From Sphingobacterium thalpophilum (GTDB lineage Bacteria > Bacteroidota > Bacteroidia > Sphingobacteriales > Sphingobacteriaceae), in assembly GCF_901482695.1 (NCBI RefSeq), contig NZ_LR590484.1:1240001-1304000 (forward strand): a DNA stretch of 64,000 nt, given 5' to 3'. Positions 1-6,989 of this stretch are shown piece after piece (position 1 is the first letter of the stretch; the number at the start of each line of letters is the position of its first letter). The position numbers and the translations under genes were made by a program. The notes beneath the pieces are model-generated. The model did not search any database and was not told where the DNA came from. It saw only the letters and a list, made by a program, of their open reading frames with translations.

Positions 1-444
1 TACACCCGCCCGTTGCACCGACTTACTGTCCCGGTCAAGCTGTAGGTCATCGAAGGTCAGGATATTCTTCTGTTCAACGATGACTTTGGACTTTCTATTG
101 TAACGGTTGATCCGTGCTTTCAGCTCCTCCAGACGAAAGGGCTTGGTCAGATAATCATCCGCATCCCGGTCAAACGCTTCAACAATATCTTCAGTCTGAT
201 TTAGCGCGGTAAGAATGATTATGGGAACCTCATTATTGGACATCCGGATGTTTCTGCAGACATCCATACCATTCATACCCGGCAACATGACATCCAGCAA
301 TATCAGATCATAGTGATTTAAACCAGCCATTTTAAGACCAGTATAACCATCCATTGCAATGCTGATGTGATGGCCCTCCTCTTTTAGCCCTCTCTCGATC
401 AAGGAAATGACCGATGGTTCGTCCTCTATAAGCAATAGTTCCAC
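1..444 (-). CDS. Response regulator, OmpR/PhoB-like (C-terminus outside window)
   Basis: Two-component response regulator, read on the minus strand from a GTG start at 444; its 3' end lies beyond base 1. The 148 visible residues form a receiver domain (about 1-115): acidic pocket IEDE near residue 6, phospho-acceptor Asp51 in LLDVMLPGMNG, and the TKPF switch lysine. After a short linker the sequence LTFDDLQLDRDSKSV is the usual opening of an OmpR/PhoB winged-helix DNA-binding domain, so the lost part is probably that domain. The sensor kinase is not in view and the regulated genes cannot be told. GTG was chosen because it gives exactly the usual receiver start; no ATG fits. Confidence 0.9.
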   Translation of the reverse strand, partial: MELLLIEDEPSVISLIERGLKEEGHHISIAMDGYTGLKMAGLNHYDLILLDVMLPGMNGMDVCRNIRMSNNEVPIIILTALNQTEDIVEAFDRDADDYLTKPFRLEELKARINRYNRKSKVIVEQKNILTFDDLQLDRDSKSVQRAGV

Positions 445-736
445 AGATATTGTTTTAAAAAGTAAATGTAAAGGGATGTAAAATACAAAAATAGCATTAT
501 ACGGCGTACCTAAGACGCTGTATGTCACGAAATTTGTAACTTTCTTGACGTTTTTATGATACTTTTCCACTATTGACGCGAAGATTACATAGTGTCGTCG
601 CCAAATAATCGATTATTCCACAAATGCGATTTATCTACAATAGTATCAAAATTTTCGCATGATTTTTAACCAAATACAAAAGATTATTTCTCAAAGCTAC
701 CGATTTTCGATATTTTCGCTGTTTAATTAATTAGAC
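445..736. other. Divergent intergenic region, AT-rich
   Basis: This 292-bp gap separates the response regulator (minus) from the WG-repeat gene (plus). It should contain promoters for both, but I see no complete TTTG / TAnnTTTG pair, no RNA gene and no repeat of note. Confidence 0.5.
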
Positions 737-2134
737 ATGAAACATCTTTTTCTTTGCATAAGCATTTTCACCCTCATTTGTGTCTCTAAGGGGACTGCAC
801 AACAGAAGGTTTTTAAAATAGCATATCAGTTTGCCGATCCCGAAACGGGGACCGACACTTCTGCGTCGGAGTTTATCAAAGTTCTGGCGGACCAAGGGGA
901 AAGCTTGATGCGTGCGTATATTTCCAAAGATCAAATACGTGTCGAGACCTTGCTGTTCGGAAAATCCGTGCAGATAAGCGACCTTACCCAGCAGACCTCC
1001 TATCAGCTGGATGAAATCAGCAAAACATACACGACAACGGAAATTGCTTCGGGCAAACTTATCGAAACTTCGGCGGAGGGCGACTATGCATACTCCAGCG
1101 ACCTGCAGATCAGGCTTATCCCCAATGAGAAAAAGATAATTGCCGGCATAGCCTGTAAAAAAGCAATATTCAATCTGGAAGGCACCAACGATCCGCAAAC
1201 AGAGATCACCGTTTGGTACGCTGAAAATTTGCCAAAATTATATTGGGGCACCTATGATTACCTCGAAAAGGTGCCGGGTGCAGCTCTATATGTCGGAGCA
1301 GCAGGACTGGGCATTCAGGCCACCAAAGTGGAGGAAATTCCTTTTGACAAAACTTTATTTGAAATACCAGAGGGTTACGAAGAAGGTGAACGTGACGATG
1401 CCACCGCGGATTCTGCATTAAACGACAATTTATCCTGGTACCAGGACCCCGCTACTGAATATTTTGGTGTACAGGACAGTTTAGGGAATAAACTGACCCC
1501 AGCTAAATATTCGTCCATCTACGCTTATGTAGGCAAGTTCGCCATCGTATCTGATGCGGCACAAATGTTTGGCTTGATCGACCTCCAGGGTAAAGAGGTT
1601 ATTCCTTGTCAGTATGAATCATTGAGCCTCGATATCGAAGGAGCTCCTCTCGTATTTATGAAGGACCAAAAATATGGCCTGCTGGATAGCACCGGGAAAC
1701 AGTTGCTGGCGGCAAAATATGATTTTATCAGCATTCCGAACTTAAACTATGCGCTCTATAATGAAGGCGAACAGACAGGTGTACTCGACTTTAAGGGCAA
1801 TGTACTGATCCCTGCCAAGTACGAGATCGTTGCCGAATACCATGACAATCTGGCCCTGATTCTTGAAAATCAAACCTATCAGCTGGTGGACAAATCTGGC
1901 CAGGCGCTGCTTCCCTCCAGTCAGGAGTTTCTGTCTTTTGCTGGCGAAAGATTACTGCTTGCCTTTAAAGGTGATAAATACGGTTACATAGACTACAGTG
2001 GAAAAGTCATTATTCCTTTCCAATTTCAGAATGCCCAAGCTTTCGAAAACGGATTGGCCCTGGTGAGTGAAGACCTCGAAAATTTTTACTATATTGATGC
2101 TAGAGGTAAGTTTATCAAGAAGTATGAAGAGTAA
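737..2134 (+). CDS. Exported DUF4412-like / WG-repeat protein
   Basis: 465 residues with an N-terminal signal peptide (about 1-21, ending TAQQ). Residues about 25-215 resemble the beta-rich DUF4412/GLPGLI-type envelope proteins of Bacteroidota. Residues about 235-465 are at least five WG repeats, seen as the recurring pattern YGLLDSTGKQLLAAKYD, YGYIDYSGKVIIPFQF and similar, which fold as beta-strand repeats. The protein should sit in the periplasm or outer envelope. No enzyme motif is seen and the function is unknown. The downstream gene overlaps its last 11 bases, so the two are co-translated. Confidence 0.8.
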   Translation: MKHLFLCISIFTLICVSKGTAQQKVFKIAYQFADPETGTDTSASEFIKVLADQGESLMRAYISKDQIRVETLLFGKSVQISDLTQQTSYQLDEISKTYTTTEIASGKLIETSAEGDYAYSSDLQIRLIPNEKKIIAGIACKKAIFNLEGTNDPQTEITVWYAENLPKLYWGTYDYLEKVPGAALYVGAAGLGIQATKVEEIPFDKTLFEIPEGYEEGERDDATADSALNDNLSWYQDPATEYFGVQDSLGNKLTPAKYSSIYAYVGKFAIVSDAAQMFGLIDLQGKEVIPCQYESLSLDIEGAPLVFMKDQKYGLLDSTGKQLLAAKYDFISIPNLNYALYNEGEQTGVLDFKGNVLIPAKYEIVAEYHDNLALILENQTYQLVDKSGQALLPSSQEFLSFAGERLLLAFKGDKYGYIDYSGKVIIPFQFQNAQAFENGLALVSEDLENFYYIDARGKFIKKYEE

Positions 2135-2564
2135 TTCTCCAGCATTCCATCTTTCCACATTGCATCGTGGCAAATACATGTTTATCCTGTTAACCTCGAT
2201 TGTAATTATTGGAATAGGTATGTCAAAAGTTCCAATACAGGAAATATATAAGATTATCATTACACTTCTTCTGGTTCCTCTAGCTATGTTCCTTGCCGTA
2301 AAATCGGCTGCTCTTCCGTCGACATGGCAACTGGAGGCAGATAGATTGACCGTCAGCAACAGTAAGAAAACGCTGGTGATCCCGCTCAGTGACATCTCAC
2401 ATATCCGGAACCTCAAACGTTCGGGCGGAAATCTCATCATCATCAGCAAAAACAAAGGTGCTGCTTTCCGTACATGGCGCAACAAACTCTTTCAAAAAGA
2501 AGATGATCTCCCGCTGCTGGTCGAAGCTTTCAGGGAGGCAAACATCGAATATTATGCGATGTAA
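2124..2564 (+). CDS. Small two-helix membrane protein, PH-like
   Basis: 146 residues when started at the ATG at 2124, which overlaps the end of the WG-repeat gene by 11 bases; a longer in-frame start at 2067 would overlap much more and adds nothing family-like. Two hydrophobic helices (about residues 20-36 and 42-60) precede a soluble part with ITSWQLEADRLTV-like strands and the stretch VIPLSDISHIRNLKR, typical of bacterial membrane-anchored PH-fold proteins. The role is unknown. The family call rests on pattern only. Confidence 0.7.
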   Translation: MKSNSPAFHLSTLHRGKYMFILLTSIVIIGIGMSKVPIQEIYKIIITLLLVPLAMFLAVKSAALPSTWQLEADRLTVSNSKKTLVIPLSDISHIRNLKRSGGNLIIISKNKGAAFRTWRNKLFQKEDDLPLLVEAFREANIEYYAM

Positions 2565-2585
2565 CGACAGACATTTCATACCACG

Positions 2586-2599
2586 GTAACATTTGTTAC
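2586..2599. repeat. Short inverted repeat upstream of the sulfur operon
   Basis: GTAACA and TGTTAC, separated by TT, form a perfect 6-bp dyad 55-68 bases before the first sulfur gene. It lies upstream of the likely -7 element and could be an activator site, but such short dyads also occur by chance. Confidence 0.4.
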
Positions 2600-2620
2600 A
2601 GGCTTTTGACTGAGCAGTGC

Positions 2621-2637
2621 TTACCTTTGTAAGGTAA
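2621..2637. promoter_or_regulatory. Perfect palindromic operator over a -7 box
   Basis: The 17-bp sequence TTACCTTTGTAAGGTAA has perfect 7-bp arms around a TGT centre. Inside it, bases 2622-2629 (TACCTTTG) match the Bacteroidota -7 consensus TAnnTTTG exactly, and the ATG of the first gene follows at 2654. A -33 TTTG at ideal spacing is not present. A protein bound here would cover the promoter, so the site reads as a repressor operator. No regulator gene is adjacent. ArsR/BigR- or CsoR/CstR-type persulfide sensors regulate similar operons elsewhere; which one acts here is not known. Confidence 0.6.
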
Positions 2638-2653
2638 CTCAAAACGACGTGTC

Positions 2654-3214
2654 ATGTTATTAGAATACATCAGACAGCCCTGGCCCTGGTACATCTCAGG
2701 CCCTCTAATTGCAGTAGTTATGTACCTGCTGTTAAAACAAGGAAAAGATTTTGGCATGTCCAGCAATCTGCGGACCATGTGTACAATATTCGGAGCTGGT
2801 AAGACCACCTCCTTTTTCCGGTTTGACTGGAAAACACAGGCTTGGAATCTTCTGGTAGCCTGCGGCACGGTCATGGGTGGTTTCCTTGCCCACTACTTTC
2901 TCAGTGATGGCAGAGCCGCACAGATCAATCCCCAGAGTATTGCCGACCTCAGGCAGCTGGGCATCATTGATCAGCTGCAGGGTTATCTGCCCGAATCGCT
3001 TTTCATTTTCGATGGCTCCCTGTTTCAGCTGCTGATCTTAAGTATCGGCGGGCTTTTGATTGGCTTCGGAACAAGATATGCAGGTGGCTGTTCGTCCGGT
3101 CATGCTATTTCAGGCTTAAGCAATTTTCAGATCCCTTCCCTCATTGCTGTGATCGGTTTTTTCATCGGTGGTATCGTAATGGTACATTTTTTATTTCCCT
3201 TAATCTTTACATAA
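2654..3214 (+). CDS. YeeE/YedE-family transporter, N-terminal half
   Basis: 186 residues with about five membrane helices. This is the first half of a split YeeE/YedE (DUF395) transporter; members of the family import thiosulfate or related sulfur compounds. The signature Cys loop is RYAGGCSSGHAISGLS at about residues 145-160, where the cysteine is thought to contact the substrate. The second half follows after one base, so the two probably form one two-subunit carrier. First gene of the 2.6-5.9 kb sulfur operon. Confidence 0.88.
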   Translation: MLLEYIRQPWPWYISGPLIAVVMYLLLKQGKDFGMSSNLRTMCTIFGAGKTTSFFRFDWKTQAWNLLVACGTVMGGFLAHYFLSDGRAAQINPQSIADLRQLGIIDQLQGYLPESLFIFDGSLFQLLILSIGGLLIGFGTRYAGGCSSGHAISGLSNFQIPSLIAVIGFFIGGIVMVHFLFPLIFT

Positions 3215-3215
3215 A

Positions 3216-3629
3216 ATGAAAGCAATCAAGTTTATATCTATCGGCATATTGCTCGGAATCGTCCTCTACAAATCGGAGGCTGCTTCTTGGTACAGGATCT
3301 ACGAAATGTTCCAGTTTCGCTCCTTCCATATGTATGGAATGATCGGATCAGCGCTAGGTACCGCCATCATCCTCGTACAGATCATCAAACGCAAACAGCT
3401 TAAAGACAGCAACGGCATGCCAATTCAGTTTCACGACAAAGACAAGAGCATCACACGCTATTTAGTAGGCGGCACCATCTTTGGACTCGGCTGGGCCTTG
3501 ACTGGAGCCTGCCCCGGCCCGCTATTTACACTGATGGGCGCTGGCTATTGGACAATGGGCATCACACTGCTGTTTGCTGTTCTCGGGACATGGCTTTACG
3601 GACTGCTCCGTCATAAGCTACCGCATTAA
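3216..3629 (+). CDS. YeeE/YedE-family transporter, C-terminal half
   Basis: 137 residues, about four membrane helices, matching the second half of YeeE/YedE transporters (DUF6691 type). It carries its own Cys loop, LGWALTGACPGPLFTLMG, equivalent to the GGCSSGHA loop of the partner. Start is one base after the stop of the first half, so translation is coupled. Inferred role: with its partner, uptake of reduced sulfur that feeds the downstream persulfide dioxygenase, or export of a sulfur product; direction cannot be read from the sequence. Confidence 0.87.
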   Translation: MKAIKFISIGILLGIVLYKSEAASWYRIYEMFQFRSFHMYGMIGSALGTAIILVQIIKRKQLKDSNGMPIQFHDKDKSITRYLVGGTIFGLGWALTGACPGPLFTLMGAGYWTMGITLLFAVLGTWLYGLLRHKLPH

Positions 3630-3676
3630 ATTAAACCCAGACAAAGATTTATACCTCGGCTTTATATAACGGAAAA

Positions 3677-4492
3677 ATGGAATTAATCCTTGTAATCGGA
3701 TTTCTATTGGCGATTTTGGTAGGCTTATCGATGGGCATGATGGGCAGCGGTGGCAGTATTCTGACTCTTCCTATCTTTGTGTATCTATTTCGCATCGAGC
3801 CACAATATGCACTGGATTATTCCCTATTCTCCATAGGCGCGCTTGCCATAATAGGCTCAATAACTCCCTTGATAAAAAAGGAGATAGATCTGCACATCAC
3901 CACTGTTTTTCTTGTCCCCTCGATCCTGTCCGTCTATCTGACAAAGCGATACCTTTTACCAGCCATTCCCCAACAGGTCGATTTTGACAATACCTTCATT
4001 TCCCGAAACCATATTATTATGCTGTTATTTGCGTTTGTGATTCTGTTATCTGCGGTAGCAATGATCAGCAGAAAAAGACAGACTGCAGCCAGCACAGCCC
4101 ACATGAATATCGTTCAGGTCTCCAAAGCCATCGCATCAGGACTGCTCGTTGGCCTGATCACGGGTTTGGTAGGCGCAGGTGGTGGTTTTATCATCGTACC
4201 ATCTTTGGTATTGCTGTTAGGAATCCCGCTCAAGCAGGCTATTTCCACATCCTTATTGATCATCGGGCTCAATGCTTCTTTCGGACTAATGGCAAATTAT
4301 CACTTCTGGGCCCATATGAACTGGCCAATATTGGTTATCTTTACCCTAATCACGTTAATAGGACTGCAGCTCGGCAACAAGTGGAAAGGCAGGCTGGACA
4401 CCATACGGTTACAGGGCATGTTTGCGTATTTCCTGATCAGTATCGCCGTACTGATTCTTGTTTTTGAAAGCATCCAATTCGTCAATCAATAA
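3677..4492 (+). CDS. TauE/SafE-family sulfite exporter-like permease
   Basis: 271 residues with about eight membrane helices in two repeats. The start MELILVIGFLLAILVGLSMGMMGSGG-type glycine-rich loop and its second copy GLVGAGGGFIIVPSLVL (about residue 165) are typical of the TauE/SafE family, which exports sulfite or sulfonates. Following the YeeE pair and preceding a persulfide dioxygenase, it most likely removes the sulfite made by that enzyme. The next gene starts 10 bases after its stop. Confidence 0.88.
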   Translation: MELILVIGFLLAILVGLSMGMMGSGGSILTLPIFVYLFRIEPQYALDYSLFSIGALAIIGSITPLIKKEIDLHITTVFLVPSILSVYLTKRYLLPAIPQQVDFDNTFISRNHIIMLLFAFVILLSAVAMISRKRQTAASTAHMNIVQVSKAIASGLLVGLITGLVGAGGGFIIVPSLVLLLGIPLKQAISTSLLIIGLNASFGLMANYHFWAHMNWPILVIFTLITLIGLQLGNKWKGRLDTIRLQGMFAYFLISIAVLILVFESIQFVNQ

Positions 4493-4502
4493 AACACATA
4501 TT

Positions 4503-5900
4503 ATGTATTTTCAACACATTTTTGAATCATCCTTAGCCCATTCGAGTTATTTAATCGGCTGTCAGGCCCTCGGTGTGGCCATGGTCATTGATCCCAAAAG
4601 AGATGTGGATACCTATCTCGATATTGCTGAGAAAAATAACCTAAAGATCACGCATATTGCCGAAACTCATATTCATGCCGATTATCTTTCAGGAACGTTG
4701 GAACTGGCAGCGCTGACCGGTGCACAGTGCTATCTTTCCGACGAAGGCGGTGAAGACTGGCAGTACGAATTTCCGCATATAGGATTAAAAGATGGAGACC
4801 AGATACCCCTCGGAAACCTTGTCTTTCATGTCATCCATACCCCCGGACATACCCCTGAGAGCATTAGCTTGCTGCTGGTCGACGCACCTGCCACAAAAGA
4901 ACCTGTCATGCTATTTACCGGGGATTTTGTTTTTGTTGGGGACATCGGCAGGCCAGACCTGCTGGAGAATGCTGCTGGACTGATCGGAACCAAAGAAGCT
5001 GGTGCCCGGCAGATGTTCAGGTCCTTACAGCATTTCTTGACCTTACCGGACTATATCCAGGTCTGGCCCGCACATGGCGCTGGCTCCGCTTGCGGTAAAG
5101 CGCTGGGCGCAGTACCCAGTTCTACAGTCGGCTATGAACGTATACGAAACTGGGCGCTTCAATATGGTGCAAATGAAACAGAATTTATCGCAGAACTTTT
5201 GGACGGGCAGCCCGAACCTCCCCGCTATTTTGCCATGATGAAAAAACTCAACAAGATACCACGCCAGCTGCAAATGGCTGTACCTCATTATACAAAACTC
5301 TCGGTGGAAGAGTTTAGCCAGCTTTATCAGGCAGGGACGGCGGTCATCGATACCAGACCTAAATCTGAATTCGCCAAAGGGTATCTCAGCAACAGCATCA
5401 ATATCCAGAACAATAAATCCTTCACGACCTGGGCCGGTTGGGTCATCGAATATAATGAACCTTTTGCCCTTATTCTCGAACAGGATCAGCTGGATGATAT
5501 AGCACGCAAGCTCATGCGCATCGGGCTCGACAATGTAGCGGGATACATCACACCCGATATGTTGGCCGGATCGAAGCTGCCGCTCGAACAACAACAGATC
5601 ATCGGATTTGAACAGATGGCAGAAGCGCTTGAAAAACCTAACACCCAGATTTTGGATGTCAGAAATGCAGCCGAATTTGCAGAGGGTCATTTACCCCATG
5701 CCACCCATGTATTTGTCGGAACGATTAGCAGCCAGCTCGACAAAATCGATCAGCGTAAAGAGCTCTATCTGCACTGCCAGTCTGGTGACCGCGCCACGAT
5801 CGCGGCTTCCATCCTGGCTAAACACGGCATAAAAAACATTAAAATATATAGCCCTTCAATCAATGACTGGAAGGCAAAGGGTGGTCAACTGGTCACATAG
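4503..5900 (+). CDS. Persulfide dioxygenase-rhodanese fusion (MBL fold)
   Basis: 465 residues. Residues about 1-250 are a metallo-beta-lactamase fold of the ETHE1/CstB type with iron ligands in THIHADYLSG, HTPGHTPES, FTGDFVFVGDIGRPDL and WPAHGAGSACGKALG; it oxidises low-molecular persulfides to sulfite. Two rhodanese-like domains follow. The first (about 265-360) has no catalytic cysteine loop and is probably structural; the second (about 375-465) has Cys425 in HCQSGDRA and can carry a persulfide. The ATG at 4503, ten bases after the exporter gene, gives the family start MYFQHIFE; the longer in-frame start at 4458 overlaps that gene. CstB-like organisation implies sulfide detoxification. Confidence 0.9.
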   Translation: MYFQHIFESSLAHSSYLIGCQALGVAMVIDPKRDVDTYLDIAEKNNLKITHIAETHIHADYLSGTLELAALTGAQCYLSDEGGEDWQYEFPHIGLKDGDQIPLGNLVFHVIHTPGHTPESISLLLVDAPATKEPVMLFTGDFVFVGDIGRPDLLENAAGLIGTKEAGARQMFRSLQHFLTLPDYIQVWPAHGAGSACGKALGAVPSSTVGYERIRNWALQYGANETEFIAELLDGQPEPPRYFAMMKKLNKIPRQLQMAVPHYTKLSVEEFSQLYQAGTAVIDTRPKSEFAKGYLSNSINIQNNKSFTTWAGWVIEYNEPFALILEQDQLDDIARKLMRIGLDNVAGYITPDMLAGSKLPLEQQQIIGFEQMAEALEKPNTQILDVRNAAEFAEGHLPHATHVFVGTISSQLDKIDQRKELYLHCQSGDRATIAASILAKHGIKNIKIYSPSINDWKAKGGQLVT

Positions 5901-5908
5901 TCAGAGAC

Positions 5909-5942
5909 AAAGTGCTTCAGCGCTTGTTCGCCGAAGCACTTT
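5909..5942. terminator. Hairpin terminator between convergent genes
   Basis: Arms AAAGTGCTTC (5909-5918) and GAAGCACTTT (5933-5942) pair perfectly over 10 bp, with three further inner pairs and a 6-base loop. It lies just after the sulfur operon and before the 3' end of the opposing membrane-protein gene, so it can serve both strands. Confidence 0.8.
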
Positions 5943-5972
5943 ACAGGATAAGGTTTTACAACGCCAGCCGTA

Positions 5973-6830
5973 TTACAGGCTATTTCTACGAATACGCAAA
6001 AATTCGATTACCTCATCTTTCTTTTCCTCCAGTTTCCCCTTCTTGTCAACCAATTGATGGTTGTAAACGGTCAGATACTGATAGTCATCCGTATCCGATT
6101 CATAAACTTCGGCCGTAGCATAGGAATAATGTTCCTCTTCCTCCGATAGATGATCATAAACATAGGCAAAATCATGATTGGCCAATGTATTCACAACAGC
6201 GTCTTTATCTTCAACATACTTTAATCTACCGGGCAGCACGCGCTTGTTCATCCAGACCTCATCTTTTTCCGAGAAAGGATAGATCGTAATGCCACGAAAA
6301 GTCAGGATAATAGGTGTCAGGATAATGATCGCCATTTCGATAGCCCACACTGCCCATAGCGCTGCCCCCGAAACCGTACTTTTTTTCAGCGTGAAAGTTC
6401 CCACTTCATTAAGCCCCTGCATGGCTTCCCAAATAAACGACGGATGCATAAAAAATGCTTTAAAACCTTCCAGACTAAAAGAAGACTTCACCCATGTATC
6501 CCCACCCATGGTACCCTCGGCATTGTACATCAGTGAAATGAACAATGCCCACTGCGCATAGAGTCCGATTAGCGCGACAAGTAGTGTAATGACCATAGCA
6601 ACACCCTTATTCCTTAACTTCCATTGTTTGAAACAGAAATTAAGAACAAAAAATAGGCCTGCTCCAAAACCAATGGTGATGAATACATTGAAGTAAACAA
6701 TCGGGATAAACCATTGCAGCGCAATGTAGATAACCGCCAGCACGATGGCGCCTGCAATACCGACAAGCAGTGAGCCAATAAGTGCACCTACAGGCACTTT
6801 GCCGGAAGGTTTATAATACAGATTTTCCAT
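5973..6830 (-). CDS. Membrane protein of unknown function
   Basis: 285 residues. Four hydrophobic segments are visible at about residues 17-40, 45-68, 77-100 and 158-180, followed by a hydrophilic, acidic tail of about 100 residues that includes the run DHLSEEEEHYSYATAEVYES and ends in EEKKDEVIEFLRIRRNSL. I do not recognise the family. It stands alone between the convergent sulfur operon and the divergent M1 peptidase, with no operon partner. Predicted to be an inner-membrane protein with a cytoplasmic or periplasmic C-terminal domain. Confidence 0.75.
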   Translation of the reverse strand: MENLYYKPSGKVPVGALIGSLLVGIAGAIVLAVIYIALQWFIPIVYFNVFITIGFGAGLFFVLNFCFKQWKLRNKGVAMVITLLVALIGLYAQWALFISLMYNAEGTMGGDTWVKSSFSLEGFKAFFMHPSFIWEAMQGLNEVGTFTLKKSTVSGAALWAVWAIEMAIIILTPIILTFRGITIYPFSEKDEVWMNKRVLPGRLKYVEDKDAVVNTLANHDFAYVYDHLSEEEEHYSYATAEVYESDTDDYQYLTVYNHQLVDKKGKLEEKKDEVIEFLRIRRNSL

Positions 6831-6989
6831 AAATTTAGTATAGATATTTTTAACTTATCAGATAAATTCCCTAACTAAAATCAAGCCAATCTACTGAATT
6901 TTCTCTCCTTTCGTCAAGATTTAATGACAATGAAGTAGGATCAAAGCGATTAATGAGCATTTCTTAAGACTATTTTGTAAGTTTGAAAC

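Noticed and set aside
1952..2485. Minus-strand open frame over the WG and PH-like genes
   Set aside because: Antisense shadow of two overlapping real genes; the product has no sensible start, signal or motif.
2589..2600. 12-mer ACATTTGTTACA shared with the porX leader (25702-25713)
   Set aside because: Many shared 12-mers are expected by chance in 64 kb; no further similarity around the two copies.
5043..5690. Minus-strand open frame of 215 codons inside the persulfide dioxygenase gene
   Set aside because: Antisense to a clear enzyme with all metal ligands; no independent support.
6978..6989. TAAGTTTG box five bases before the M1 peptidase ATG as its promoter
   Set aside because: No -33 element at the right distance, and the implied transcript would start at or after the signal-peptide start codon.
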